Shown here piece by piece: positions 7,794 to 16,649 of a stretch of DNA of 64,000 bases. The stretch comes from Roseibium litorale (GTDB taxonomy: Bacteria > Pseudomonadota > Alphaproteobacteria > Rhizobiales > Stappiaceae): the NCBI RefSeq assembly GCF_014842915.1, contig NZ_JACYXI010000001.1:760087-824086 (forward strand), read 5' to 3'. The notes under the pieces were generated by a model. The model was not told the origin of the DNA, ran no database searches, and saw only the letters and a list, made by a program, of their open reading frames with translations. The position numbers and the translations under genes are program-made. Positions within the stretch are counted from its first letter, which is position 1. Each line of letters starts with the position of its first letter.

Positions 7794-8525
7794 TCAGCTG
7801 ATCTGGGCAATCGGCTGGAACAGATAACCATCGAAGGCCGGATCCTCGACGTCGGAGAGTTCCATGAGTGTCTCCCGGACATTCTCCAGATGCTGCCACA
7901 TCGCCCGTCTGGCAGCAGCGGGATCCTTGCTCTGCAAAGCGGTCAGGATGATCCGGTGATCATCAAGCCAAGCCTTGCGGTAGTCGGCATTGAAGATGCG
8001 CTCGTGAAGCCGGGCCCACATGGGGCTCTGTTCCCGCTTGCGCCAAAGTTCGCGAACCATATCCACCAGAACCGAGTTCTGCGTTGCCTCGGCAATCAGC
8101 AGATGAAACATCTCGTCGCCGCTATAGTCCGGATCGCTGGTCTCGATCCCGCGCCGCTCGACTTCGAGAGCTTCCCTCAGCCGTAAAATGTCGTTCTTGG
8201 TCACCATCTCCGCAGCAAAGGCCGCAATATTGCTCTCCAGCAGCTGACGGGCCTGAAGCAGCTCAAACGGGCCAATATCATCCCGCATGGGAGGAGCCTT
8301 CTCCTCCGGGCTGGAACTCAGATAGATGCCGGATCCCTGCCGGACTTCGACAAGTCCTTCGATCTCCAACATGATCAGCGCTTCGCGCACCAGGGAACGG
8401 GAAACCTGCAATTCCTCGGAAATCTGCCGCTCGGACATCAGGCGTTCGCCCACCTTCATGCCACGGCTGCGAACCAGCCCGCGCAATTCGGTGGCAACAT
8501 CCTGATAGCGACGCGTTCCGCTCAT
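7794..8525 (-). CDS. GntR/FCD-family regulator, UxuR/ExuR-like
   Basis: A 243-residue regulator. The winged HTH occupies about residues 5-70 (GERLMSERQISEELQVSRSLVREALIMLEIEGLVEVRQGSGIYL). An all-helical FCD ligand domain follows (LLQARQLLESNIAAFAAEMVTKND; FHLLIAEATQNSVLVDMV; DDHRIILTAL...). FCD proteins of this type bind uronates or their acids and repress uptake and breakdown genes. The ATG overlaps the stop of the beta-glucuronidase gene (ATGA). Two TTGGTnnACCAA palindromes in the dctP/dctQ divergent promoter match the known UxuR/ExuR core, so autoregulation of the whole locus is likely. Confidence 0.9.
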   Translation of the reverse strand: MSGTRRYQDVATELRGLVRSRGMKVGERLMSERQISEELQVSRSLVREALIMLEIEGLVEVRQGSGIYLSSSPEEKAPPMRDDIGPFELLQARQLLESNIAAFAAEMVTKNDILRLREALEVERRGIETSDPDYSGDEMFHLLIAEATQNSVLVDMVRELWRKREQSPMWARLHERIFNADYRKAWLDDHRIILTALQSKDPAAARRAMWQHLENVRETLMELSDVEDPAFDGYLFQPIAQIS

Positions 8526-10312
8526 GCCGGCTCATCCTCCCCCTTTTTGGCCTCGTAAAAGGCCCGCAGCACCTCGAAAGCTGGCTTCCGGGTCTTTTTA
8601 TCCGCTGCGATCAGTCCTTTGCGGTTGAACCCGCGCTGGAACACGTTCTGCCTCCGCTCCACGCGGAAATCGTAAAGAATCCACGGGGAGATTCCGCGAA
8701 TATACGATAGCCGCCTAAGTGTATCGATCTGTTTTTCGTACACTTGCCGCTGATAGCCGATGCTGAAGAGACCTTTTTCCGGCCCGTGCCGGGTGTGATC
8801 CCCATCCGCGCCGGTTTCCGAAATCACAACAGGGCGGTCAGGATTTGAATTCCGGCCGATCTCGATCAGCTCCTCGAAATTCTCCTCGTACCAGCCATAA
8901 TACTCATTGAGGCCGATGATATCGATGTGAGCGGCCAGCCGGTCCTCGATCTTGAGCTTGGCGTGATTGACGAGGCATGCAGCCGACAAAAGACGGGTCG
9001 GGTCTTCCGCTCGCGCCAACTCGGTCAGGCCGCGCATGAAGTCCAGCCGGGCATCCGTATCCGGGTTCTCATTGCCGACAGACCAGATGATCACGCTTGC
9101 CCGGTTGCGGTCACGGCGGATCAGTTCGCGCAGCTGGTTCTCTGCATCCTTGCGCGTTGCTGGATTGGCAAAGTCGATCGCCCAATAGACGGGAATCTCT
9201 TCCCAAAGCAGAAAGCCAAGCTCATCGGCAATCTCGGCAGCCCGCTCGTGATGCGGATAATGGGCAAGACGCAGGAAGTTGCAGCCCAGTTCCCGCGCAT
9301 CGGCAAAACGCTGGCGCAGGTCTTCCTCGCAGGTGCATTTGCCCTTGATCTCGTCGTCCTCGTGAACGGAGATACCGCGCAGGAACAGCGGTTCACCATT
9401 GAGGAAAAGATCTGTTCCACGCCGTTCGATCCGGCGGAACCCGACCTTGTCGCAAACAGTGTCACCGCCAGCGCCCACGGAGAGTTTGTAAAGTTTCGGG
9501 TTTTGCGGTGACCAGAGAACGGGCTGGACAGCAAGATCTGCACGGCCTTTGCCCTTATCAAGGAGCACTTCTTCATCGATGCCAAGCTCGGGAAGGCGAA
9601 TACGGGCAACGGAGGCCGGTCCATCGGTCTCAACGTCAATCGCAATCCGTTCCCCGTCCAGCCGGGCAAAGACGCCCTTGATGACGGTCGCAGGGGTTTC
9701 GTACAGCGTCACCTCGCGGTAGACGCCGCCATAATTGAACCAGTCGGTGTTGCGCATCGGCACGCGGTCAAGCGTGCGGGTGTTGTTCACACACAGCATC
9801 AGCCAGTTGCGGCCAGGCTGGAGCGCTTCGGTCACTTCAACGCAGAAGGGGGTCGAGCCGCCATAGTGGTTGCCGAGGAACTGGCCATTGATAAAAACCT
9901 TGCAGTCATATTGCGCCGCGCCGACGCGCAGGAACCGGCGCCGTCCGGCGGCCAGCGGCTCCATGTCCAAGGCACGGGTGTACCAGGCGGAGCCTTCAAA
10001 GAAGTACCACTTCTCTTTCAGCATCTGCCAGCAGGAGGGCACCGGAACGGTCTCCCCCTGATACGGATCGTAATCCCATGGCTCGATCCGGTCTTCCGGG
10101 ACCTGCGGCAGCATGGCGAACCATTTCTGCCGCAGGCCAGTGTCAAGCAGGTCAACACAGAAGTTCCAGTCGCCATCCAGAGAAACACCATCCCTGCCCT
10201 TCGTGAAGATCAGCGTTTCCGCGTTCAGGTTCTGCAGATTGTAAGGACGGTCATAGTCCTCGTCATGCAGACACTGAAGCGCATTGTCGGCCAGATCCGA
10301 ACGTTCAAGCAT
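8522..10312 (-). CDS. uidA: Glycoside hydrolase family 2 beta-glucuronidase
   Basis: A 596-residue GH2 enzyme, close to E. coli UidA (603). An N-terminal jelly-roll and immunoglobulin-like domain precede the TIM barrel that begins near FLRGISVHEDDEI. The acid/base Glu is in IIWSVGNENPD and the nucleophile Glu in VVISETGADG. Near the C-terminus FNRKG carries the N-x-K motif (Asn563, Lys565) that in UidA recognises the glucuronate carboxylate, separating it from beta-galactosidases. No signal peptide, so it acts on imported glucuronides. GGGAGG precedes the ATG; dctP ends 46 bases upstream and gntR overlaps by 4 bases downstream. Confidence 0.92.
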   Translation of the reverse strand: MLERSDLADNALQCLHDEDYDRPYNLQNLNAETLIFTKGRDGVSLDGDWNFCVDLLDTGLRQKWFAMLPQVPEDRIEPWDYDPYQGETVPVPSCWQMLKEKWYFFEGSAWYTRALDMEPLAAGRRRFLRVGAAQYDCKVFINGQFLGNHYGGSTPFCVEVTEALQPGRNWLMLCVNNTRTLDRVPMRNTDWFNYGGVYREVTLYETPATVIKGVFARLDGERIAIDVETDGPASVARIRLPELGIDEEVLLDKGKGRADLAVQPVLWSPQNPKLYKLSVGAGGDTVCDKVGFRRIERRGTDLFLNGEPLFLRGISVHEDDEIKGKCTCEEDLRQRFADARELGCNFLRLAHYPHHERAAEIADELGFLLWEEIPVYWAIDFANPATRKDAENQLRELIRRDRNRASVIIWSVGNENPDTDARLDFMRGLTELARAEDPTRLLSAACLVNHAKLKIEDRLAAHIDIIGLNEYYGWYEENFEELIEIGRNSNPDRPVVISETGADGDHTRHGPEKGLFSIGYQRQVYEKQIDTLRRLSYIRGISPWILYDFRVERRQNVFQRGFNRKGLIAADKKTRKPAFEVLRAFYEAKKGEDEPA

Positions 10313-10358
10313 GGTGTTCCTCCCGTTACGGCGTTTCAGAGGGTCTGTCTGATGACAG

Positions 10359-11339
10359 TCAGTTCGCGGCAGCCTTGATCTCTTCGATCAGCTTGGCCAG
10401 CTTCTCGGACTTCGCCGCGACTTCTGCATGCATCGGCATGACGGCTTCGATGAACGGGGCCTTGTCGACAGTGTTCACTTCCACGCCCATTTCAGACTTC
10501 GCCGTTTCGATGGCAGCGTCAGACGCGGCATTCCATGCAACGCGCTGAGCTTCCATGGATTCCAGAGCAGCCTGGCGGAGAGCCACCTTCTGATCATCGG
10601 TCAGAGCGTCATAAGCACAGTTGGAAATCACCACGACAGACGGGATCATGGTGTGCTCGTCCAGGGAGAAGTACTTGGCAACTTCCCCGTGACGGGCCGT
10701 GGTCAGAGCGGTCGGGTTGTTTTCCGCGCCGTCAACGACGCCCTGCTGCAGCGCGCTGTAGAGCTCGCCCCAGGCAATCGGGGTCGGGTTACCACCGAGC
10801 AGTTCCACCATCCGGATCGCGGACGGGCTGGGCTGAACACGGATCTTCATGCCCTTCAGGTCAGCCGGAGACTGGATCGGTTTGTTGCCGTAGAAAGAAC
10901 GGGCACCCTCGGTGTAGAAGGCCACGCCGCGGAACCCCTGGGCAACGGAAGAGTTCAGGATTTCTTCGCCGATCGGGCCGGAGACGACCTTGTTGAAATG
11001 CTCTTCGGACTGGAAGATGTAGGGCAGGTTCAGAGCCGAATAGCTTTCTTCAAAAGCTTCGAGCTCTGAAGCGTTGGAGCGGGCCATTTCCAGGGAGCAG
11101 TTCTGCACCAGTTCCATGGACTCGCGCTGAGTGCCCAGCTGGCCATTCGGGTAGATGCGGATCTTGACTTCGCCATTGGTCAGTTCGGCCAGACGGTCGG
11201 CCATCATCTGCATGGCAATGTGCACCGGATGCTCCGGCGGATTGTTGTGGTTAAGTTTCAGCGTAACTGCCTGCGCGGACACAGTTGCAGTCAAGAATGC
11301 AGCCGCGGCAAGAGCGCCAAGACGGGACAGCTTCAGCAT
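10359..11339 (-). CDS. TRAP transporter substrate-binding protein DctP
   Basis: A 326-residue periplasmic binding protein with a signal peptide (about residues 1-23, cleavage near VSAQA-VT). It has the DctP signatures TLKLNHNNPPEHPVHIAMQ, the KIRVQPSPSA loop with the conserved carboxylate-binding Arg, and GVVDGAENNPTAL. Such proteins bind organic acids and uronates. It heads the minus-strand operon with uidA, gntR and uxuA and is divergent from its membrane partners dctQ and dctM. Glucuronate or a glucuronide is therefore the likely ligand. Confidence 0.93.
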   Translation of the reverse strand: MLKLSRLGALAAAAFLTATVSAQAVTLKLNHNNPPEHPVHIAMQMMADRLAELTNGEVKIRIYPNGQLGTQRESMELVQNCSLEMARSNASELEAFEESYSALNLPYIFQSEEHFNKVVSGPIGEEILNSSVAQGFRGVAFYTEGARSFYGNKPIQSPADLKGMKIRVQPSPSAIRMVELLGGNPTPIAWGELYSALQQGVVDGAENNPTALTTARHGEVAKYFSLDEHTMIPSVVVISNCAYDALTDDQKVALRQAALESMEAQRVAWNAASDAAIETAKSEMGVEVNTVDKAPFIEAVMPMHAEVAAKSEKLAKLIEEIKAAAN

Positions 11340-11410
11340 TGCATTACCTCCCTAGGTAACATAAGCCGCGGAAATGCGGCCTGTTTATTCAAAAGTCAGG
11401 CCGCCCGATC

Positions 11411-11424
11411 ATTGGTCGACCAAT
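11411..11424. promoter_or_regulatory. UxuR/ExuR-type operator 1
   Basis: The palindrome ATTGGTCGACCAAT contains the TTGGTnnACCAA core known for enterobacterial UxuR/ExuR sites. It lies 72 bases upstream of the dctP start in the divergent dctP/dctQ promoter. The regulator gene at 7794-8525 is the obvious binder. Assignment is by consensus and context. Confidence 0.75.
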
Positions 11425-11473
11425 TGCGGCGACACATTTGCCAATTTAAAAAAATGAGTCAACCAATATGCTG

Positions 11474-11491
11474 AAATTGGTTGACCAATTT
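11474..11491. promoter_or_regulatory. UxuR/ExuR-type operator 2
   Basis: AAATTGGTTGACCAATTT is an 18-base near-perfect palindrome with the same TTGGTnnACCAA core as operator 1, 63 bases away centre to centre, or 6 helical turns. A third partial site (GAGTCAACCAAT, 11456-11467) lies between. The spacing would allow looping between the two full sites. It is about 105 bases upstream of the dctQ start. Confidence 0.78.
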
Positions 11492-11596
11492 ACTCCGGTC
11501 GTAGAAGTTGGCGCCCAAGAAATCTATAAAAGATGCCTGCGCGGGAGGGCGGCATGACGCCTGCGACACTGCCGTGCAGCACGAGGAGGTACGCCG

Positions 11597-12100
11597 ATGC
11601 GTAAATCGGTTGATGCAATATTGCGCTGGGCGATCATTGCCATTTTCACCGTTCTGGTGGCTTGCGTTGTATGGCAGGTCGCCAGCCGTTTCATTTTTGG
11701 AACTCCAAGCACCGTTACGGATGAGCTGGCACGCTTCCTCTTCATGTGGGTAGCGCTGATCGGCGGGGCCTACACGCTCGGTCAAGGCCGCCATCTGGCG
11801 ATCGACCTGCTGCCGATGACCCTGACAGGCACCCGCAAACTGCTTCTGGAGCTTCTCATTCTGGCCCTGATCTGCGCCTTCGCCGGTGTCGTGATGATCT
11901 ACGGCGGCAGCCTTCTGGTCATGAAGACCCTCGCCTCAGGCCAGGTCACTCCAAGTCTTCAGATCCCGATGGGCTATGTCTATGGCGCGATCCCATTCTC
12001 AGGAGCGGTGATGATCTTCTATTGCCTGACCTTTGCGGCTGATCTTCTGAACGGCAAACGCCCTCAAATCGAGAGCATTTCCGCCGGTCCCCTTTCCTGA
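11597..12100 (+). CDS. TRAP transporter small permease DctQ
   Basis: A 167-residue membrane protein with four predicted membrane helices, starting at WAIIAIFTVLVACVVWQV. It has the family segment FGTPSTVTDELARFLFMWVALIGGAYTLGQGRHLAIDLL. It forms the membrane complex with DctM and receives substrate from the DctP protein encoded divergently. AGGAGGT sits 6 bases before the ATG. dctM begins 30 bases downstream. Confidence 0.93.
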   Translation: MRKSVDAILRWAIIAIFTVLVACVVWQVASRFIFGTPSTVTDELARFLFMWVALIGGAYTLGQGRHLAIDLLPMTLTGTRKLLLELLILALICAFAGVVMIYGGSLLVMKTLASGQVTPSLQIPMGYVYGAIPFSGAVMIFYCLTFAADLLNGKRPQIESISAGPLS

Positions 12101-12130
12101 CGTTCAAGCCCGCGTTTCCCGGAGAATTTC

Positions 12131-13432
12131 ATGGCCACCGCAGCACTCCTGCTTTTCGGCACGTTCGGTGTTCTAACCCTGCTTGGCGTTCCGATCGCCT
12201 TCGCGATTGGACTGTCCGCCGCCGTCACCTTCCTCCTGTTCATGGGCTTCGACCAGTCCATGTTCATCGTCGCCCAGCAGATGGCCTCGGGCCTCGACAG
12301 TTTCACCTTGCTGGCAATTCCGTTCTTCATCCTGGCAGGCAACATCATGAACCGGGGCGGCATCGCCCTGCGGCTCATTTCCTTTGCCAAGGTGCTTGGC
12401 GGACGCCTGCCTGGCTCGCTTGCTCACTGCAATGTGCTTGCCAACATGATGTTCGGCTCAATCTCCGGCTCTGCCGTGGCCGCCGCAGCAGCCGTTGGCG
12501 GCGTGATGGCCCCCTTGCAAAAGAAAGAAGGTTATGACCCGGCCTTCTCCGCAGCGGTCAACATCGCCTCCAGCCCGACAGGCCTGCTCATTCCCCCCTC
12601 CACGACGCTGATCGTCTATTCCCTGATCACGGGCGGCACCTCGATCGCGGCTCTTTTCGTGGCAGGCTACGTGCCGGGCATCCTCATGGGGTTCGGTCTC
12701 ATGGTGGTTGCTGGCTTCATTGCAAAGAAGCGCGGCTACCCTGTTTCCCCCCGCTCCAGCTGGGGTGAGGTTCTGCGCGTTACCCTCGATGCCCTGTTGC
12801 CGCTCAGCCTGGTCGTCATCGTCATGGGCGGCATTATCTTCGGGGTCTTCACAGCCACGGAGGCATCGGCCATCGCCGTCGTCTACACTCTGTTTCTGGC
12901 CCTGGTCTGGTACCGGGAAATCGGCATCAAAGACGTTCCGGCGATCATTCTGGAGTCCGCTGTCACGACCGCCATTGTCCTCTTGATGATCGGCGCCAGC
13001 ATCGGCATGAGCCGCGTTATGGCCTTCGGGGACATCCCCTTTGCCTTGTCCGATGCTCTGCTTGGCATCTCCGACAACCCGATCATCATCCTGCTGGCCA
13101 TCAACATTGCCCTGCTGATCGTCGGCACTTTCATGGATATGACACCGGCCTTGCTGATCTTCACGCCGATCTTCATGCCTGTGGTGCAGGATCTCGGTAT
13201 GGATCCGGTCCACTTTGGGATTATGATGACCTTGAACCTGTGCATTGGCATTTGCACACCGCCGGTCGGCTCGGCCCTTTTCATCGGCTGCTCCGTGGGC
13301 AACACCAGCATCGGTTCCGTCATCCGTCCGCTTCTTCCGTTCTATGCCGTGCTTTTCGGCCTGCTGATGCTGGTGACTTTCGTGCCTGAAATCAGCCTCG
13401 CCCTGCCGCAACTGCTTCTGGGGTACAAATGA
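12131..13432 (+). CDS. TRAP transporter large permease DctM
   Basis: A 433-residue integral membrane protein with about 12 hydrophobic helices. Family motifs are GVPIAFAIGLSAAVTFLL, FFILAGNIMNRGGIALRLI, NMMFGSISGSAVAAAAAVGG and NLCIGICTPPVGSALFIG. It is the Na+-driven transport subunit of the uronate TRAP system. Its last four bases overlap the start of the GH31 gene (ATGA), tying import to intracellular glycoside hydrolysis. Confidence 0.95.
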   Translation: MATAALLLFGTFGVLTLLGVPIAFAIGLSAAVTFLLFMGFDQSMFIVAQQMASGLDSFTLLAIPFFILAGNIMNRGGIALRLISFAKVLGGRLPGSLAHCNVLANMMFGSISGSAVAAAAAVGGVMAPLQKKEGYDPAFSAAVNIASSPTGLLIPPSTTLIVYSLITGGTSIAALFVAGYVPGILMGFGLMVVAGFIAKKRGYPVSPRSSWGEVLRVTLDALLPLSLVVIVMGGIIFGVFTATEASAIAVVYTLFLALVWYREIGIKDVPAIILESAVTTAIVLLMIGASIGMSRVMAFGDIPFALSDALLGISDNPIIILLAINIALLIVGTFMDMTPALLIFTPIFMPVVQDLGMDPVHFGIMMTLNLCIGICTPPVGSALFIGCSVGNTSIGSVIRPLLPFYAVLFGLLMLVTFVPEISLALPQLLLGYK

Positions 13433-15792
13433 AAACTCTGAACACCTGGCGTCTCAAGTCTGCCACTGCCACCGGCGTCGAACTGGAGGTTGAAGGCCGG
13501 CACATCCTGCGGATCGCCGTTCTGGAAGACCGTCTGTTCCGTGTCTCTCTGCTGAAGGATGGCGCCTGGCGCCTGGATCGGAGCTGGACCATTGCTCCCA
13601 ACGGCGATGCACCGCTGGAAGGCCGAAGCCGCGACCGCAACGATGGCTTCCCCTGCCCGGCCTTCACTCTGTCAGAAGGCGAAGGCAAGATCGTTCTCGC
13701 CACGGACGCGATGCGCCTGACGGTCTCAACGCCGCTGCACCTCGCCTGGGAAGCCAGGACCGCAGACGGCTGGAAGGTCTTTGCCGAAGAGCGCAGCACG
13801 GGCGCGCTGATGCTGGGCGTGCGAGACCACCGGCACAGCCATTTCCTCAACCGCTCTCCTCAGGACAAGGTCTATGGTTTGGGCGAGAAGGCTGGACTTC
13901 TGGAGCGTTCCGGCCGCCGCTATGAAATGCGCAACCTGGACGCCATGGGTTATGACGCTGAGACGACCGACCCGCTTTACAAGCACGTTCCCTTCACGCT
14001 GACCAAGACGGCGGAAGCAGGCTGCTGGTCGATCTTCTACGACAACCTGGCAGGTACCTGGTTCGATCTTGGCAACGAGCTCGACAACTATCACAAGCCT
14101 TACCGCAGCTACCGGGCGGAAGATGGTGACCTCGATTACTACATGCGCTGGGCCGACAATCTGGGTGAACTCTCCACGGCCCAGGCCAAACTGACCGGCG
14201 GCACGGCTTTCCCGCCGCGCTGGACCCTTGGCTATTCCGGTTCGACCATGTCCTACACAGATGCACCGGATGCACAGGTTCAGCTGGAAGGCTTCCTGAC
14301 CAAGATCGCAGAACACGGCATTCCCTGTGACAGCTTCCAGATGTCCTCCGGCTACACCTCCATCGGCCCGAAGCGTTACGTCTTCAACTGGAACACGGAC
14401 AAGGTGCCGGACGTCCTGTCCATGACCGCCAAGTTCCGCGAAGCCGGCGTCCACCTGATCGCCAACATCAAGCCGTGCCTGCTGCAGGATCACCCGCGCT
14501 ATGGCGAGGCGGAAGCAGCCGGTCTCTTCGTCCGCGACAGCGAGGCCGACAAGCCGGAGCGCTCGATCTTCTGGGACGACGAAGGCTCGCATCTCGATTT
14601 CACCAAGCCGGAAACACAGCGCTGGTGGCAGGAGAACGTGACACGGCAGCTTCTGGAAAAGGGCATCGGCTCCACCTGGAACGACAACAACGAATATGAG
14701 ATCTGGGACGATCTGGCCCGGTGCGAAGGCTTTGGCAGCGAGATCCCGGTCAAGCTGATCCGCCCAATCCAGCCGATCCTGATGACCCGTGCTTCGGAAA
14801 CCGCCCAGAAAGCCCATGCGCCGCATCTGCGCCCCTATCTGATCAGCCGCTCCGGAGCCCCGGGACTGCAGCGCTACGCTCAGACCTGGACCGGTGACAA
14901 CTGGACCGACTGGAAGACGATCCGCTGGAACATCCGCATGGGCCTCGGCCTATCCATGTCCGGCTTCTTCAACATCGGCCACGACGTTGGCGGTTTCGCA
15001 GGTCCGAAGCCGGAACCGGAACTCTTCGTCCGCTGGGTTCAGAACGGCATCTTCCATCCGCGCTTCACCATTCACAGCTGGAACGATGACCACACTGTCA
15101 ACGAGCCCTGGATGTATCCGGAAGTGACCCATCACATCCGCGATGCCATCAAGCTGCGCTACAAGCTGATGCCATATCTCTACACCCTGCTGTGGCGCAT
15201 GGCCCGTTTTGACGAGGCCATGATCCGCCCAACCTTCGTGGAGTTTCCGGACGATCTGCGCTGCTGGGACGACACGGACGACTTCATGCTCGGCCCGGAC
15301 CTTCTGGTTGCCAATGTGGTCGACAAGGGCGTGACCACCCGCAAGGTCTATCTGCCTGAGAACGGCACGGGCTGGTGGGACTTCCACGCCGGCACCTGGC
15401 ACGAAGGCGGACAGGAACTGGAACTGTCCGTCGATCTCGGCTCCATGCCGCTGTTCGTCCGCGCCGGAGCCATCCTGCCGCTCGCAGAAGGCAGCAGCCG
15501 CGCAGCCCCGGAAGCAGAGACCGGCCGTATCCTGGCCCTCTTCCCGGTTCCGGCAACGGGCGAAGCGAAGGGCGAGCTGTTCGAAGACGACGGCATCAGC
15601 GTTGATGCGCCGTTCAGCCACCTCACCTTCACCTTGAAGGCCAAGGGCGGCACGCTCGACCTCGACTGGACCAGGGAAGGCACCGCCACTCCGGTTCTGG
15701 GCGAAGCAACTCTGGTCGTGCCGAAAGGCGAAACCCGCCCCCTCAGCGCCCGCGGCAAGGCGCTCGGTCAGGGCGCTCCGATCACGCTCTAA
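13429..15792 (+). CDS. Glycoside hydrolase family 31 (alpha-glucosidase/alpha-xylosidase type)
   Basis: A 787-residue cytosolic GH31 enzyme with no signal peptide. The N-terminal beta-sandwich leads to KVYGLGEKAG, then the barrel with the nucleophile Asp419 in WNDNNEYEIWDD and the acid/base Asp490 in WTGDNWTDW, followed by GHDVGGFAG and HSWNDD. The nucleophile context differs from the WxDMNE of classical alpha-glucosidases and from YicI, so the substrate is not settled; alpha-glucoside, alpha-xyloside or alpha-galactoside all remain possible. It overlaps dctM by 4 bases. Presumably it trims the non-uronate residue of imported oligosaccharides. Confidence 0.9.
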   Translation: MKTLNTWRLKSATATGVELEVEGRHILRIAVLEDRLFRVSLLKDGAWRLDRSWTIAPNGDAPLEGRSRDRNDGFPCPAFTLSEGEGKIVLATDAMRLTVSTPLHLAWEARTADGWKVFAEERSTGALMLGVRDHRHSHFLNRSPQDKVYGLGEKAGLLERSGRRYEMRNLDAMGYDAETTDPLYKHVPFTLTKTAEAGCWSIFYDNLAGTWFDLGNELDNYHKPYRSYRAEDGDLDYYMRWADNLGELSTAQAKLTGGTAFPPRWTLGYSGSTMSYTDAPDAQVQLEGFLTKIAEHGIPCDSFQMSSGYTSIGPKRYVFNWNTDKVPDVLSMTAKFREAGVHLIANIKPCLLQDHPRYGEAEAAGLFVRDSEADKPERSIFWDDEGSHLDFTKPETQRWWQENVTRQLLEKGIGSTWNDNNEYEIWDDLARCEGFGSEIPVKLIRPIQPILMTRASETAQKAHAPHLRPYLISRSGAPGLQRYAQTWTGDNWTDWKTIRWNIRMGLGLSMSGFFNIGHDVGGFAGPKPEPELFVRWVQNGIFHPRFTIHSWNDDHTVNEPWMYPEVTHHIRDAIKLRYKLMPYLYTLLWRMARFDEAMIRPTFVEFPDDLRCWDDTDDFMLGPDLLVANVVDKGVTTRKVYLPENGTGWWDFHAGTWHEGGQELELSVDLGSMPLFVRAGAILPLAEGSSRAAPEAETGRILALFPVPATGEAKGELFEDDGISVDAPFSHLTFTLKAKGGTLDLDWTREGTATPVLGEATLVVPKGETRPLSARGKALGQGAPITL

Positions 15793-15818
15793 GTTCTGCC
15801 CAAACAATCAAAATCGAG

Positions 15819-15856
15819 AAGCCCCGCGCATAGGCAAAACTGTGCGCGGGGCTTTT
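15819..15856 (+). terminator. Intrinsic terminator after the TRAP-GH31 operon
   Basis: AAGCCCCGCGCA and TGCGCGGGGCTT form a perfect 12-bp stem with a 12-base loop, followed by TTTTC. It begins 27 bases after the GH31 stop. Confidence 0.9.
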
Positions 15857-15962
15857 CTTGTCGTTTGCGGTAAACCGCTCTTGCGCCTCGCCTGTTCTCA
15901 CAGTCATCTTCCGGAAACGGTCAGGTGCACCGCTGACCCGACCTAGCACGAAGGACATTTTC

Positions 15963-16436
15963 TTGAAGGTCCCTTCCCCCTCCGCTGCCCAGAAGCCCAT
16001 CGTCCGCCCCGCCTGTCAGGAAGATCTGGAAGGTGTTCTTGCTCTCTTCCGCCAGCTCAATCCGGGCGACCCCATTTTGGATCCGGAGATGGCCCGGTCA
16101 ACCTGGATAAGACTGCTTTCAAGCGGCTTCACCACAATGTTCGTTGCAGAAGTCGACGGTCTGCCAGCGGCCTGCTGCACGCTTGCGATCATTCCAAACC
16201 TGTCTCGCGGGGCAAGGCCCTATGGGGTGATCGAGAACGTCGTCACGGACGCTGACCACCGCCGCAAGGGTCTCGGCCACGCTGTCCTGCATGCGGCGCG
16301 TGACCTTGCCTGGCAGGAAGGCTGCTACAAGCTGCTGCTCGCAACCGGCTCCAAAAAGGAAAGCACCCTACGTTTCTACAAAACCGCAGGCTTCAACACA
16401 GGCAACAAGACCTATTTTGAAATGCGGAACAATTAG
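15963..16436 (+). CDS. GNAT family N-acetyltransferase
   Basis: A GNAT-fold protein of 157 residues from the TTG at 15963. It has PIVRPACQEDLEGVLALFRQL, the central ENVVTDADHRRKGLGHAVLHAA with the acetyl-CoA R/Q-x-x-G-x-G/A loop, and the C-terminal LLATGSKKESTLRFYKTAGF. This start is preferred because AAGGA stands 7 bases before it; the open frame reaches back to a TTG at 15858, but that lies inside the T-run of the preceding terminator. The acceptor substrate is unknown. Confidence 0.82.
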   Translation: MKVPSPSAAQKPIVRPACQEDLEGVLALFRQLNPGDPILDPEMARSTWIRLLSSGFTTMFVAEVDGLPAACCTLAIIPNLSRGARPYGVIENVVTDADHRRKGLGHAVLHAARDLAWQEGCYKLLLATGSKKESTLRFYKTAGFNTGNKTYFEMRNN

Positions 16437-16527
16437 AGGCAGGGACTAGATCACCGACGAACAAGGAAAAGAGGTTCATTTGTCCCGGGAGGCAATCCGA
16501 AAATCTGACCTAAGCCATTGAAAAATA

Positions 16528-16603
16528 TGGTGGGCCCGGAGGGACTCGAACCCCCAACCAATCCGTTATGAGCGGACGGCTCTAACCATTGAGCTACAGG
16601 CCC
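16528..16603 (-). tRNA. tRNA with CAU anticodon (tRNA-Ile2 more likely than tRNA-Met)
   Basis: A complete 76-base cloverleaf including encoded CCA. The acceptor is GGGCCTG/CGGGCCC with one G-T pair, the anticodon stem-loop GTCCG-CTCATAA-CGGAT, and the T arm GGGGG-TTCGAGT-CCCTC. The anticodon CAT is shared by elongator Met and lysidine-modified Ile2. The short D loop (AATGGTTAGAGC) and the variable region resemble E. coli ileX more than metT, hence the lean to Ile2. Not the initiator tRNA, because position 1 pairs. Confidence 0.92.
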
Positions 16604-16649
16604 TTGAGCGGAAATTCGAAAAGCAGAAGGCAATTCCCGCGTAAGGTTG

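Noticed and set aside
6439..7827. 462-codon plus-strand frame opposite uxuA
   Set aside because: Antisense shadow of mannonate dehydratase; no ribosome site or recognisable domain.
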